Source of the DNA: Pseudomonas sp. FP2309
GTDB lineage: Bacteria > Pseudomonadota > Gammaproteobacteria > Pseudomonadales > Pseudomonadaceae
Assembly (NCBI RefSeq): GCF_030687575.1
Contig: NZ_CP117439.1
Coordinates: 1,426,001-1,490,000, forward strand
Direction: 5' to 3'
Length of the DNA: 64,000 nt
The position numbers and the translations under genes were made by a program. The notes under the pieces were generated by a model, which had not been told where the DNA came from, made no database searches, and saw only the letters and a program-made list of their open reading frames with translations. Positions 8,245 to 16,452 of the stretch are shown in pieces. Position 1 is the first letter of the stretch, and each line of letters opens with the position of its first letter.

Positions 8245-9858
8245 TTAGGCTTCGATACCCAGCATGTCGCGAGCCAATGCTTCGGCAATTCGAATCCCGT
8301 CAACGCCCGCCGACAGAATCCCACCGGCATAACCGGCGCCTTCACCAGCCGGGAACAGACCCTTCACGTTCAAGCTCTGCATCGAATCGTTGCGGGTAAT
8401 CCGCAGCGGTGACGAGGTGCGGGTTTCGATCCCGGTCAACACGGCGTCGTACAGCGAGTAGCCTTTGATCTGCTTCTCGAACGCCGGCAGCGCTTCACGG
8501 ATCGCCTCAATGGCGAAGTCCGGCAACGCCAGGGCCAGATCGCCCAGGGACACGCCCGGTTTGTAGGACGGTTCCACACTGCCGATGGCCGTGGAGGGCT
8601 TGCCGGCAATGAAGTCACCGACCAACTGTGCCGGCGCCTCGTAGTTGCTGCCACCGAGGATGTACGCGTGGGACTCCAGGCGCTCCTGCAACTCGATACC
8701 GGCCAGCGGGCCACCGGGGTAGTCCACTTCCGGGGTGATGCCGACCACGATGCCGGAGTTGGCATTGCGCTCGTTACGCGAGTATTGGCTCATGCCGTTG
8801 GTCACCACGCGGTTCGGCTCCGACGTGGCGGCGACCACGGTGCCGCCTGGGCACATGCAGAAGCTGTAGACCGAGCGGCCGTTCTTGGCGTGGTGCACCA
8901 ATTTATAGTCGGCAGCGCCCAGTTTCGGGTGCCCGGCGTACTTGCCCAGGCGCGCGGCGTCGATCAGCGACTGCGGGTGTTCGATACGGAAGCCCACCGA
9001 GAACGGCTTGGCTTCCATGTACACACCGCGGCCGTGGAGCATGCGGAAGGTGTCGCGGGCGCTGTGGCCCAGGGCGAGGATCACGTGTTTGGAGAGGATC
9101 TGCTCACCACTGGCGAGTACTACGCCGTGCAGTTGACCGTCCTCGATCAACACGTCGGTGACGCGCTGTTCGAAGCGCACTTCACCGCCCAGGGCGATGA
9201 TCTGCTCGCGCATGTTTTCGACCACGCCGGTCAGGCGGAACGTACCGATGTGCGGCTTGCTGACGTAGAGGATTTCTTCCGGCGCACCGGCCTTGACGAA
9301 CTCGTGCAGCACTTTGCGCCCGTGGAATTTCGGGTCTTTGATCTGGCTGTAGAGCTTGCCGTCGGAGAACGTCCCCGCGCCGCCTTCGCCGAACTGCACG
9401 TTGGACTCGGGGTTGAGCACGTTTTTGCGCCACAGGCCCCAGGTGTCCTTGGTACGCTGACGCACTTCCTTGCCGCGTTCGAGGATGATCGGCTTGAAGC
9501 CCATCTGCGCCAGCAACAGCCCGGCGAAGATGCCGCAGGGGCCAAAGCCGACCACGATGGGGCGTTCGACCAGCCCTGCCGGTGCCTGGCCCACCACGTG
9601 GTAGCTGACGTCCGGCGCCGGGTTGATATTGCGGTCATCGGCAAACTTGAGCAGCAGGGCGGCTTCACCCTTCACATTCAGGTCGATGGTGTAGATGAAA
9701 CACAGCTCCGACGACTTTTTGCGGGCGTCGTAGCTGCGCTTGAACAGGGTGAAATCGAGCAGGTCATCACTGGCGATCCCCAGGCGCTGCACGATGGCGG
9801 GCCGCAGGTCTTCTTCGGGATGGTCGATGGGCAGCTTGAGTTCGGTGATTCGTAACAT
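8245..9858 (-). CDS. NAD(P)/FAD-dependent oxidoreductase (COG2509-like)
   Basis: 537 residues. An N-terminal domain of about 95 residues precedes a Rossmann FAD-binding motif, VVGFGPCGIFAG (Gly104-x-Gly106-x-x-Gly109), with the expected acidic residue at Glu127 (IILERG). Further conserved pieces are GGAGTFSDGKL, LALGHSARDTF, MCPGGTVV and, near the end, FPAGEGAGYAGGI with SAGVDGI, which closes the FAD site. The family is widespread and described only as an uncharacterised FAD-dependent dehydrogenase, so the substrate is unknown. Its start has about 100 bases of free upstream sequence before the next gene. Confidence 0.85.
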   Translation of the reverse strand: MLRITELKLPIDHPEEDLRPAIVQRLGIASDDLLDFTLFKRSYDARKKSSELCFIYTIDLNVKGEAALLLKFADDRNINPAPDVSYHVVGQAPAGLVERPIVVGFGPCGIFAGLLLAQMGFKPIILERGKEVRQRTKDTWGLWRKNVLNPESNVQFGEGGAGTFSDGKLYSQIKDPKFHGRKVLHEFVKAGAPEEILYVSKPHIGTFRLTGVVENMREQIIALGGEVRFEQRVTDVLIEDGQLHGVVLASGEQILSKHVILALGHSARDTFRMLHGRGVYMEAKPFSVGFRIEHPQSLIDAARLGKYAGHPKLGAADYKLVHHAKNGRSVYSFCMCPGGTVVAATSEPNRVVTNGMSQYSRNERNANSGIVVGITPEVDYPGGPLAGIELQERLESHAYILGGSNYEAPAQLVGDFIAGKPSTAIGSVEPSYKPGVSLGDLALALPDFAIEAIREALPAFEKQIKGYSLYDAVLTGIETRTSSPLRITRNDSMQSLNVKGLFPAGEGAGYAGGILSAGVDGIRIAEALARDMLGIEA

Positions 9859-9964
9859 GACGGGATCCGGTAGGCGGCGGGCAAATAGGCCGGCTGTTTT
9901 GCAAACCGGCGATTATAAGCCCCATTGGCGATTTTCCGTCAGGTAAAAACAGCGCAGGGCTGAG

Positions 9965-10636
9965 TCAGTCGTCGCGCGAGCCGCCAAACGCCGCGCAGCC
10001 ACGTTGCACCTGACCGTTTACACGCAACTCTGCGGTCATGTGTTGCAGGCTGCCGCTGACACTGTCCACACAGCGCTGCGGGGCTACCCATAGCTCGACG
10101 TGCTGGTTGTTGGCTTCGGTCATCAGGTTGAAGCGCCCGTCACCGATTTGCTCTTCCACATACGGGACCGCCAATGGCGGCTGGCCTTCACGCTCCAGCA
10201 CCATGCCTTTTGCCGTGACGTTCATCGCCCACGCCGGCTTGTGGCCGTTGGCGCGCAAGGTCATGCGCTTGAAGTCCGGATCGTCGCAGGCCGAGGTCGA
10301 CCGCTCGACACGGTACAACTGCTGCAGCTCCACTTCGCCCTGGGTACCGCTGGCAACACCGGAGAATTTGCCGCGCAGGTCGGTGAACAGCGCGCCTTGC
10401 TGGCCGGCAAGGGACGCCGCTTCCTGCAGGATGCTGGTGCCGCCGGTGTCCTTGACCACGTAGTTGCGCTGGTCGTGGCACGGTTGAAACAACAGCTTGC
10501 CACCCACCACGGTGAGTTCACCCTGCATGCGGGTCAGCCCGGCGGTAGAGGGCTTGGCCGGCTCGCTTTCGAACATCTGGCAGGCGGCGAACAGGGGAAG
10601 CAGGGCAAACACAGCGAGGGTACGGGCGGCACGCAT
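9965..10636 (-). CDS. conserved lipoprotein of unknown function
   Basis: 223 residues from ATG 10636, preceded by GGAG. The leader MRAARTLAVFALLPLFAAC ends in a lipobox (FAAC), so the protein is predicted to be lipid-anchored. The mature part is beta-rich, with two internally similar halves (KLLFQPCHDQRNYVVKD and VELWVAPQRCVDSVSG); such duplicated small domains resemble COG3650/META-like lipoproteins. Cysteines at the CHDQ and QRC positions may be disulfide-bonded. No function is assigned. Confidence 0.7.
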   Translation of the reverse strand: MRAARTLAVFALLPLFAACQMFESEPAKPSTAGLTRMQGELTVVGGKLLFQPCHDQRNYVVKDTGGTSILQEAASLAGQQGALFTDLRGKFSGVASGTQGEVELQQLYRVERSTSACDDPDFKRMTLRANGHKPAWAMNVTAKGMVLEREGQPPLAVPYVEEQIGDGRFNLMTEANNQHVELWVAPQRCVDSVSGSLQHMTAELRVNGQVQRGCAAFGGSRDD

Positions 10637-10731
10637 AAGGGGTCTCCAGACAAGTGCCGCCACGTTACGCAGGCTGGCGATGCATCACAAGCCCACTCGC
10701 CAGCTTCAGGCGTTTCTGACAGACCTGGCAG

Positions 10732-11331
10732 TCAGCCAACGATAAAGGTCTGGCCCGTCTGCAAGCCTTCCACGCTTTTCGCGTAGGCCAATGCCACATC
10801 GGCGCCACTGACCGGTTTGTAACCGCGGAAATACGGCGCGTAGCTGCCCATGGCCTCTTCCAGCACCGTCGGGCTGACGGCGTTGATGCGCAAGCCCCGT
10901 GGCAATTCAATTGCCGCCGCTTTGACAAAGGCATCGATGGCACCGTTGACCAGTGCCGCCGACGCGCCGGTACGAATCGGATCACGGTTGAGGATGCCGC
11001 TGGTCAGGGTGAATGAGGCGCCATCGTTGGCGTACTCACGGCCGATCAACAACAGGTTGACCTGGCCCATCAGCTTGTCACGCAGTCCCAGTTCGAAGTC
11101 GCTGTCGCGCATGTCCTCCAGGGCGACGAAATTCACGCTGCCCGCCGCGCACACCAAGGCGTCGAATTTGCCCGTCTGCTCAAACAAGCTGCGGATCGAG
11201 GCGCTGTCGCTGATATCCACCTGGAAGTCGCCGCTGCTGCGGCCGATGCTGATCACTTCGTGGCGCTCGGCCAGTTGCGCCTTGACCGCTGAGCCAATGG
11301 TGCCGCTGGCGCCAATCAGTAGAATTTTCAT
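10732..11331 (-). CDS. atypical short-chain dehydrogenase/reductase
   Basis: 199 residues with a clear N-terminal dinucleotide-binding motif, LLIGASGTIGSAV, then VDISDS and VCAAGSV (NAG-type motif). The usual catalytic YxxxK is not found: the position reads GASAALVNGAIDAF. It therefore belongs to the short atypical SDRs, which may act on unusual substrates or have altered chemistry. It is divergent from a LysR-type gene with about 104 bases between, the classic arrangement for a regulator and its target. Confidence 0.8.
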   Translation of the reverse strand: MKILLIGASGTIGSAVKAQLAERHEVISIGRSSGDFQVDISDSASIRSLFEQTGKFDALVCAAGSVNFVALEDMRDSDFELGLRDKLMGQVNLLLIGREYANDGASFTLTSGILNRDPIRTGASAALVNGAIDAFVKAAAIELPRGLRINAVSPTVLEEAMGSYAPYFRGYKPVSGADVALAYAKSVEGLQTGQTFIVG

Positions 11332-11435
11332 GCTGCTGTTTCTCCACGGAGTCAGTGAAGGTTCAGTCTAGAGTGGCTTTTTAAGCGGATAAACGTGCTA
11401 ATGGGCAACTTTTGGTTTTCATTTGGAAACAATCC

Positions 11436-12344
11436 ATGAGCGAAATGGATGACCTGGTGGCGTTTGCCGTATTGATCGAAGCCGGCAGTTTTACCCTTGC
11501 CGCCGAGCAGTTGGGGTGCAGCAAGGGCCAGTTGTCCAAGCGCATCAGCCAGCTGGAAGCGCAGTTTTGTGTGGTGCTGCTTCATCGCACCACGCGCAAG
11601 CTGAGCCTCACCGCTGCCGGCGCGGCGTTGTTGCCACAGGCCCAGGCCTTGGTGGTGCAGGTGGAACGTGCCCGCCAGGCATTGGCCCGGCTCAAGGATG
11701 ATTTGGCCGGGCCAGTGCGTATGACGGTTCCGGTTTCGTTGGGCGAAACCTTCTTCGACGGCTTGCTGCTGGAATTTACCCAGCGGTACCCGCAGGTGAA
11801 GATTGAACTGGAACTCAACAACAGCTACCGCGACCTGGCGCGGGACGGTTTTGACCTGGGGGTGCGTTCAGGCTCGATTGAAAACGAACGGCTGGTAGCC
11901 AGGCCGCTGTTGGCCTGGCACGAGATGACCTGTGCCAGCCCGGCGTACCTGGCGCAGCACGGCGAACCCCAAACCCCCGCCGACCTGGCGGCGCATACGT
12001 GCTTGCTCAACAGCCATTACAGCGGTCGCGAAGAGTGGCTGTATCACCAGCAGCACGAGTTGTTGCGGGTCAAGGTGAGTGGCACGTTCGCGTCCAACCA
12101 CTACAACTTGTTGAAGAAAGCCGCGTTGGTGGGCGCGGGCATCGCCCGTCTGCCGTCCTACGTGCTGCAGGCGGAATTGGCTGACGGTCGATTGCGCTGG
12201 CTCCTGCGCAATTATCAGACGCGCAGCCAGCCAATGTACCTGGTGCATCCCTATCAAGGTGGCCTGCCGCGCCGCACTCAGGTATTGGCCGATTACCTGG
12301 TGGACTGGTTCAAACGCAGCGGCGAAGCGCTGGATCGGCTTTAA
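11436..12344 (+). CDS. LysR-type transcriptional regulator
   Basis: 302 residues starting MSEMDDLVAFAVLIEAGSFT; ATG 11436 follows GGAAAC and fits family starts. The N-terminal winged HTH is clear (TLAAEQLGCSKGQLSKRISQLEAQF, residues about 20-45), followed by the LysR substrate-binding fold with GPVRMTVPVSLGE. It shares a promoter region with the atypical SDR gene at 10732-11331 and probably controls it. Its stop abuts the end of the convergent DoxX gene with no spacer. Confidence 0.88.
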   Translation: MSEMDDLVAFAVLIEAGSFTLAAEQLGCSKGQLSKRISQLEAQFCVVLLHRTTRKLSLTAAGAALLPQAQALVVQVERARQALARLKDDLAGPVRMTVPVSLGETFFDGLLLEFTQRYPQVKIELELNNSYRDLARDGFDLGVRSGSIENERLVARPLLAWHEMTCASPAYLAQHGEPQTPADLAAHTCLLNSHYSGREEWLYHQQHELLRVKVSGTFASNHYNLLKKAALVGAGIARLPSYVLQAELADGRLRWLLRNYQTRSQPMYLVHPYQGGLPRRTQVLADYLVDWFKRSGEALDRL

Positions 12345-12830
12345 CTAGCGGTAGCGCCGCGCAATCAGTTGGTCGATGGACAAGCGCCCTGGCCCCTTGG
12401 CGACCAACAGCAACAGCAGCGCAAGCCAGGTGCCGTGGGTTGGATAAGCATCCGGGTAGACGAACAGTTGAATGGTCAGGGTCATGCCGATCAAGGCCAG
12501 TGCCGAGAAGCGCGTGGCGAGCCCCACCAGAATCAGCACCGGAAAAAAGTGCTCGGCGAATGCCGCCAGGTACGCAGCGACTTCCGGCGACAGCAGCGGC
12601 ACGTGGTATTCGCTGCGAAACAGCGGCAATGTCGAGGCGGCCAACTTGGGCTCGCCAAGCTGGAAGGTGCCGTTGACCAGATCAATCGCCAAGCCTTCGA
12701 CCTTGGTTTGCCCGGATTTCCAGAACACGGCGGCAATCGAAAAGCGTGCGATAAATGCGATCAGGCTGTAGGGGATTGTGTCGAACAGTGCGATGACCCG
12801 TGTGATCGGGTTCGGAGCCTTGGCGTTCAT
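12345..12830 (-). CDS. DoxX-family membrane protein of the bufferin operon
   Basis: 161 residues with four hydrophobic helices typical of DoxX: IPYSLIAFIARFSIAAVFWKSG, AEHFFPVLILVGLATRFS, ALALIGMTLTIQLF and GTWLALLLLLVAKG. ATG 12830 overlaps the end of the upstream DUF2063 gene by four bases, so the two are translationally coupled. A DoxX gene is a common fourth member of DUF2282-DUF692-DUF2063 clusters (for example the gig operon of Cupriavidus). It may serve redox balance or metal/peptide handling at the inner membrane, but this is not established. Confidence 0.88.
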   Translation of the reverse strand: MNAKAPNPITRVIALFDTIPYSLIAFIARFSIAAVFWKSGQTKVEGLAIDLVNGTFQLGEPKLAASTLPLFRSEYHVPLLSPEVAAYLAAFAEHFFPVLILVGLATRFSALALIGMTLTIQLFVYPDAYPTHGTWLALLLLLVAKGPGRLSIDQLIARRYR

Positions 12831-13603
12831 GGCGATACCTTTTGTTCTGGGAGCAGGTGGGTAATGGCGTCGCGGCTGATCAGCAGCGACAGGCACTGTT
12901 GCAGGTCGAATTCGGCCGAGGTTTCAAGGGCCACGGCCACGGCAGGTTCCAATGGCGTACCGCGGTTCAGGCTGTCGATAAATGCCACCGAGCCGCTGTC
13001 GACGGCAAACACCTTGACCTCCAACCCTTGACGCAGGACCAGTGCGCTTTGGGCATGCCAGGGATTCAAGTCGGTAACCGCGCCGTCGGTTTGGTGTGCT
13101 GCCCATACCGCGACGACGGCGTAGGGCGAATTGAGCGTGGCGAGGGACGGGTGCAGACCCAGGCGTAACTGCCTGAGGTCTGCCTGACCGTGCAGTTGCT
13201 GGAGCACGCAGGACTGCTTCAACGGCGGGATATCCGCCGCGTGATAGGCGCTCACTCGCAGGCGCTCAAGCCGTGCAATGTCCGCCAGGTAGGGCACGCC
13301 CGCTGCAGGCTCGAAGCGCTGGATGAAGTCGGCCAATGTGCTGCCGTATTCGCTGATCAACGGGCTTTTTGGCGGGAATGCTTGTACGTAAACGCCGGCC
13401 ATCGCGCGAAAGAACTCATCGCCCACCAGTTGCAACGTCACGGGGTAGGCGCTTGCCAGTGCGTTGATCAACGCGCTGTGGACATTGTTGCGATACACCG
13501 CAAAGCGGCTTTGCGGGTCCGCCCCGTTGCTGCTGAACCAGCCGTCCGGGCAAGGCAGGTTCGGCGCCAGCAGCGCAGCGGAAAATTTGGCTTGCAGGCT
13601 CAT
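12827..13603 (-). CDS. bufC: bufferin maturation partner, DUF2063 family (BufC/HvfC-like)
   Basis: 258 residues from ATG 13603 (MSLQAKFSAALLAP). The N-terminal half fits the DUF2063 putative DNA-binding domain: RFAVYRNNVHSALINALASAYPV and PPKSPLISEYGSTLADFI. In characterised MNIO systems the DUF2063-type partner binds the precursor peptide and delivers it to the oxidase rather than binding DNA. It overlaps bufB upstream and the DoxX gene downstream by four bases each. The frame continues to 13627, but that extension lies inside bufB. Confidence 0.87.
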   Translation of the reverse strand: MSLQAKFSAALLAPNLPCPDGWFSSNGADPQSRFAVYRNNVHSALINALASAYPVTLQLVGDEFFRAMAGVYVQAFPPKSPLISEYGSTLADFIQRFEPAAGVPYLADIARLERLRVSAYHAADIPPLKQSCVLQQLHGQADLRQLRLGLHPSLATLNSPYAVVAVWAAHQTDGAVTDLNPWHAQSALVLRQGLEVKVFAVDSGSVAFIDSLNRGTPLEPAVAVALETSAEFDLQQCLSLLISRDAITHLLPEQKVSP

Positions 13604-14478
13604 GAGGATGCCCTCGCCAGATGCCATTCGGCCTGCCGGGCTTCGGCCATCAATACGCTGAAGGCCGGCACCTGGTTATCCCGCTCGATCAGCGTGGCCT
13701 TGGGGCCGGTGCGCGCCAGTAGCTGCTCGTACAAACGCCACACGGCGTCGTTGATCGGCGCACCATGGTCATCGATCAGCAGGCGGTCACCGAGGCTGTC
13801 GGTGTCTTCGGCAAAACCAGCCAGATGAATCTCACCCACCGCGTGCAACGGTAAGGCGTCGATGTAGGCCAACGGATCGCGCCGATGGTTGATGCACGAC
13901 ACGTAGACGTTATTCACATCAAGCAGCAAGCCACAGCCGGTGCGGCGGATCACTTCGCGGATGAAGTCGGTCTCGTCCAGGGTGGAGCGTTGGAACTGCA
14001 GGTAAGTGGAGGGATTCTCCAGCAACATCTGCCGTTTCAGCGTGCTCTGTACCTGGTCGACGTGTTCGCATACCCGGTTCAGGGTGTCCGTGTCGTAGGC
14101 CAGCGGCAGCAGATCATTGAGAAACACCGGGCCGTGGCTCGACCAGGCCAGGTGTTCGGAAAAGGACTGGGGTTGATAGCGGTCGATCAGCACGGCCAGG
14201 CGGGCCAGATGCTCACGGCTCAGCGCGCCTTCGCCGCCGATCGATAGGCCCACGCCATGCAGTGACAGCGGGTACTGCTCGCGGATCAACCCCAGGTAGT
14301 GATGGAACGGGCCGCCGGCGACCATATAGTTTTCGGCGTGTACTTCAAAAAAGCCGATATCGGGAGCGCTCTGGAGCACGTCGCTGAAGTGCTCGTTCTT
14401 CAGCCCCAGCCCGGCCCGAGAGGGCAGGCCGGGCGCCTGAGTCTGGGAGATGGCTTGCCGGGATGAAAGGGTCATCAT
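13600..14478 (-). CDS. bufB: multinuclear non-heme iron oxidase, DUF692 (BufB/MbnB-like)
   Basis: 292 residues of the DUF692 TIM-barrel family. Metal-ligand style motifs are in order: FEVHAENYM, LSLHGVGLSIGG, FSEHLAWSSH, LLENPSTYLQF, LLLDVNNVYVSC, GEIHLAGFAEDTD and DDHGAPI. MNIO enzymes use two or three iron ions and O2 to convert cysteines of a ribosomal peptide into oxazolone/thioamide or thiooxazole groups. The neighbour 23 bases upstream is the DUF2282 precursor, the natural substrate, and the next gene is the DUF2063 partner. Assignment to the family is strong; the exact modification is inferred from related systems. Confidence 0.92.
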   Translation of the reverse strand: MMTLSSRQAISQTQAPGLPSRAGLGLKNEHFSDVLQSAPDIGFFEVHAENYMVAGGPFHHYLGLIREQYPLSLHGVGLSIGGEGALSREHLARLAVLIDRYQPQSFSEHLAWSSHGPVFLNDLLPLAYDTDTLNRVCEHVDQVQSTLKRQMLLENPSTYLQFQRSTLDETDFIREVIRRTGCGLLLDVNNVYVSCINHRRDPLAYIDALPLHAVGEIHLAGFAEDTDSLGDRLLIDDHGAPINDAVWRLYEQLLARTGPKATLIERDNQVPAFSVLMAEARQAEWHLARASS

Positions 14479-14501
14479 CAGTACTCAGGCTGTGCTGGGT
14501 T

Positions 14502-14798
14502 TCAGGACTTGGCGGTAAAGGCTGCTTCCTGGCCGAAACCGGTCGGCGAGGTGGAGCTGGGAGTTTTGGTGCAGGTACCGGCGGGGACCAGCTTCCAGGC
14601 GTTCGCCTGGTCTTTGGTTTTCGAGGTGCCGGCGCAGGAAGTGCCAGCGCCTGCGGCGCAATCGTTCTTGCCGGCTTCAGCGACGCCGAAGCATTTCTGC
14701 ATATCGTCAGCGGCGTGTGCCGTGGTGCTCAGGGCGGACAGGCTCAGCGCGGAACTCAGGGCCAGAACGAGGGAGGCGGCGGACAGTTTGGTCGTCAT
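14502..14798 (-). CDS. bufA1: bufferin-type RiPP precursor, DUF2282
   Basis: 98 residues. A Sec-type signal peptide (residues 1-29, ending AHA-A) is unusual for RiPP precursors but typical of bufferins. The mature part carries four cysteines, at 36, 47, 55 and 76, in the DUF2282 pattern [14 protein letters not shown] and TSCAGTS, and ends in [10 protein letters not shown]. Bufferins are modified by the adjacent MNIO enzyme, exported, and described as copper-chelating. It is the first gene of the operon bufA1-bufB-bufC-doxX. A 5' leader hairpin (14827-14846) and a possible ECF-type promoter lie upstream. The metal ligand here is inferred, not shown. Confidence 0.92.
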   Translation of the reverse strand: MTTKLSAASLVLALSSALSLSALSTTAHAADDMQKCFGVAEAGKNDCAAGAGTSCAGTSKTKDQANAWKLVPAGTCTKTPSSTSPTGFGQEAAFTAKS

Positions 14799-14826
14799 GG
14801 TGTATCTCCAGCAGTGGGTTTTGAGG

Positions 14827-14882
14827 AGCAGGCTTGAATGCCTGCTTGCACCACTAGAGACGCGAGGATGATGTTCATTACA
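14827..14882 (-). promoter_or_regulatory. leader of the bufferin operon: candidate ECF promoter and hairpin
   Basis: On the minus strand TGTAA (14882-14878) is followed after 15 bases by CGTC (14862-14859). The spacing and CGTC element resemble ECF-sigma promoters that drive bufferin operons elsewhere. Just downstream, AGCAGGC and GCCTGCT pair perfectly around a six-base loop (14827-14846), leaving a hairpin in the mRNA leader ahead of the bufA1 ribosome site (GGAG). No sigma-factor gene is in the window, so this is a weak prediction. Confidence 0.35.
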
Positions 14883-14910
14883 CGGTCAGGCGAAATACTT
14901 TCAAACAACG

Positions 14911-14953
14911 AAAAAAAAAGTGGGAGGGGGGCTTATCCCCCCCCTCCCACTTT
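14911..14953 (-). terminator. REP-like terminator of the bra operon
   Basis: A long G/C stem, AAAGTGGGAGGGGGG paired with its C-rich complement around a short AT loop, is followed on the minus strand by a run of nine T. It lies 29 bases after braG. The GTGGGAGGGGGC arms are the standard fluorescent-Pseudomonas REP sequence, so the element doubles as repeat and terminator. Confidence 0.85.
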
Positions 14954-14981
14954 CAGACCCGGTTCATCCAGCCACCGGTTT

Positions 14982-15683
14982 TTAACCGCCCAGGTACGCC
15001 TCACGCACCTTCGGATCGGTCAGCAACTGCTCGCCAGTGCCCTGCATCACCACCCGACCGTTTTCCAGTACATAGGCGCGGTCGGCGATTTTCAGCGCCT
15101 GGTTGGCGTTCTGCTCCACCAGGAACACCGTCACACCGTCCTTGCGCAGCTGTTCGATGATGTCGAAGATCTGCTGGATGATGATCGGCGCCAGACCCAG
15201 GGACGGCTCGTCCAGCAGCAACAGCTTGGGCTTGCTCATCAGCGCGCGGCCGATCGCAAGCATCTGCTGTTCGCCGCCGGACATGGTGCCGCCACGCTGG
15301 CTGAAGCGTTCCTTGAGCCGGGGGAACAGGTGCAGCACCTTGTCCATCTGCTCCTGGTAATCGCCCTTGTCGGTGAAGAACCCGCCCATGGCCAGGTTCT
15401 CTTCCACGGTCAGGCGCGAAAACACGCGACGGCCTTCGGGCACCACCGCGATGCTCTTGCGCATGATGTGCGACGACTCCTGACCCACCAGTTCTTCACC
15501 CATGTAGCGGATGCTGCCGCTGTGGGCCTGGGGCGATCCGCACAAGGTCATCAGCAAGGTCGACTTGCCGGCGCCGTTGGCACCGATCAGGGTCACGATT
15601 TCACCCTGACGCACTTCGACATTGACGTTGTGCAGGGCCTGGATCTTGCCGTAGAAAGTGGAAACGTTTTCGAATTGCAGCAT
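14982..15683 (-). CDS. braG: branched-chain amino-acid ABC transporter, ATP-binding protein
   Basis: 233 residues (LivF/BraG). Walker A is GANGAGKST (34-42), the ABC signature is MSGGEQQMLAIGRAL, and Walker B is KLLLLDEPSLGL. It is the second ATPase of the high-affinity leucine/isoleucine/valine importer and works with BraF on the cytoplasmic face of BraD-BraE. Its start is one base beyond the braF stop, so it is the last gene of the braDEFG transcript. A REP-like terminator follows. Confidence 0.97.
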   Translation of the reverse strand: MLQFENVSTFYGKIQALHNVNVEVRQGEIVTLIGANGAGKSTLLMTLCGSPQAHSGSIRYMGEELVGQESSHIMRKSIAVVPEGRRVFSRLTVEENLAMGGFFTDKGDYQEQMDKVLHLFPRLKERFSQRGGTMSGGEQQMLAIGRALMSKPKLLLLDEPSLGLAPIIIQQIFDIIEQLRKDGVTVFLVEQNANQALKIADRAYVLENGRVVMQGTGEQLLTDPKVREAYLGG

Positions 15684-15684
15684 T

Positions 15685-16452
15685 TTACGCTTCCCCCAAA
15701 TAGGCTTTGATCACTTCAGGATTGTCGCGGATCTGCTCCGGCGTCCCGTCGGCCAGCGGCGTGCCCTGGTTGATCACTACGATGTGGTCGGAGATGCTCA
15801 TGACCAGTTTCATGTCGTGTTCGATCAGCAGCACCGTGGCGTTGTTTTCCTCACGCAGCACGCCGATCAGCGCCTTGAGGTCTTCGGTTTCCTTGGGGTT
15901 CAGACCGGCAGCCGGTTCGTCGAGCATGAGGATCCGCGGACGAGTCATCATGCAGCGGGCGATTTCCAGGCGACGTTGCTGACCATAGGCCAGGGTGCCG
16001 GCGGGGCGGTTGGCGAACTCGGTGAGGTTGACCTTGTCCAGCCAGTACTCGGCATATTCCATGGCTTCGCGCTCGCTTTTGCGGAACGCCGGGGTCTTGA
16101 ACAGGCCTGCGAAGAAGTTGGTGTTCAGGTGGCGGTGCTGGGCAATCAGCAGGTTTTCGACCGCCGTCATGTCCTTGAACAACCGCACGTTCTGGAAGGT
16201 CCGCACCACGCCTTTGCGGGCGATCTCGTGACCGGCCAGGCCCTGGATTGGCTGGCCGTCCAGCAGGATGCTGCCACCGCTCGGCTTGTAGAAGCCGGTG
16301 AGGCAGTTGAACACCGTGGTCTTGCCGGCGCCGTTGGGGCCGATCAGCGCTACCACTTGTTTCTCTTTCACGGTCAGGGCCACGCCGTTGACCGCCAGCA
16401 GGCCGCCGAAGCGCATGCTCAAGTTTTCGACTTTCAGGATCTCGCGGCTCAT
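15685..16452 (-). CDS. braF: branched-chain amino-acid ABC transporter, ATP-binding protein
   Basis: 255 residues (LivG/BraF). Walker A is GPNGAGKTT (38-46). The family's signature variant is [15 protein letters not shown], and Walker B is [11 protein letters not shown]. The C-terminal extension, with [24 protein letters not shown], is typical of LivG. It overlaps braE by four bases (ATG inside the braE stop) and is followed directly by braG. Confidence 0.97.
   Translation of the reverse strand: MSREILKVENLSMRFGGLLAVNGVALTVKEKQVVALIGPNGAGKTTVFNCLTGFYKPSGGSILLDGQPIQGLAGHEIARKGVVRTFQNVRLFKDMTAVENLLIAQHRHLNTNFFAGLFKTPAFRKSEREAMEYAEYWLDKVNLTEFANRPAGTLAYGQQRRLEIARCMMTRPRILMLDEPAAGLNPKETEDLKALIGVLREENNATVLLIEHDMKLVMSISDHIVVINQGTPLADGTPEQIRDNPEVIKAYLGEA

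Noticed and set aside
8280..8300. tRNA T-loop-like sequence TTCGAATCCCG
   Set aside because: It lies inside the FAD oxidoreductase coding region, and no acceptor or anticodon stem can be folded around it.
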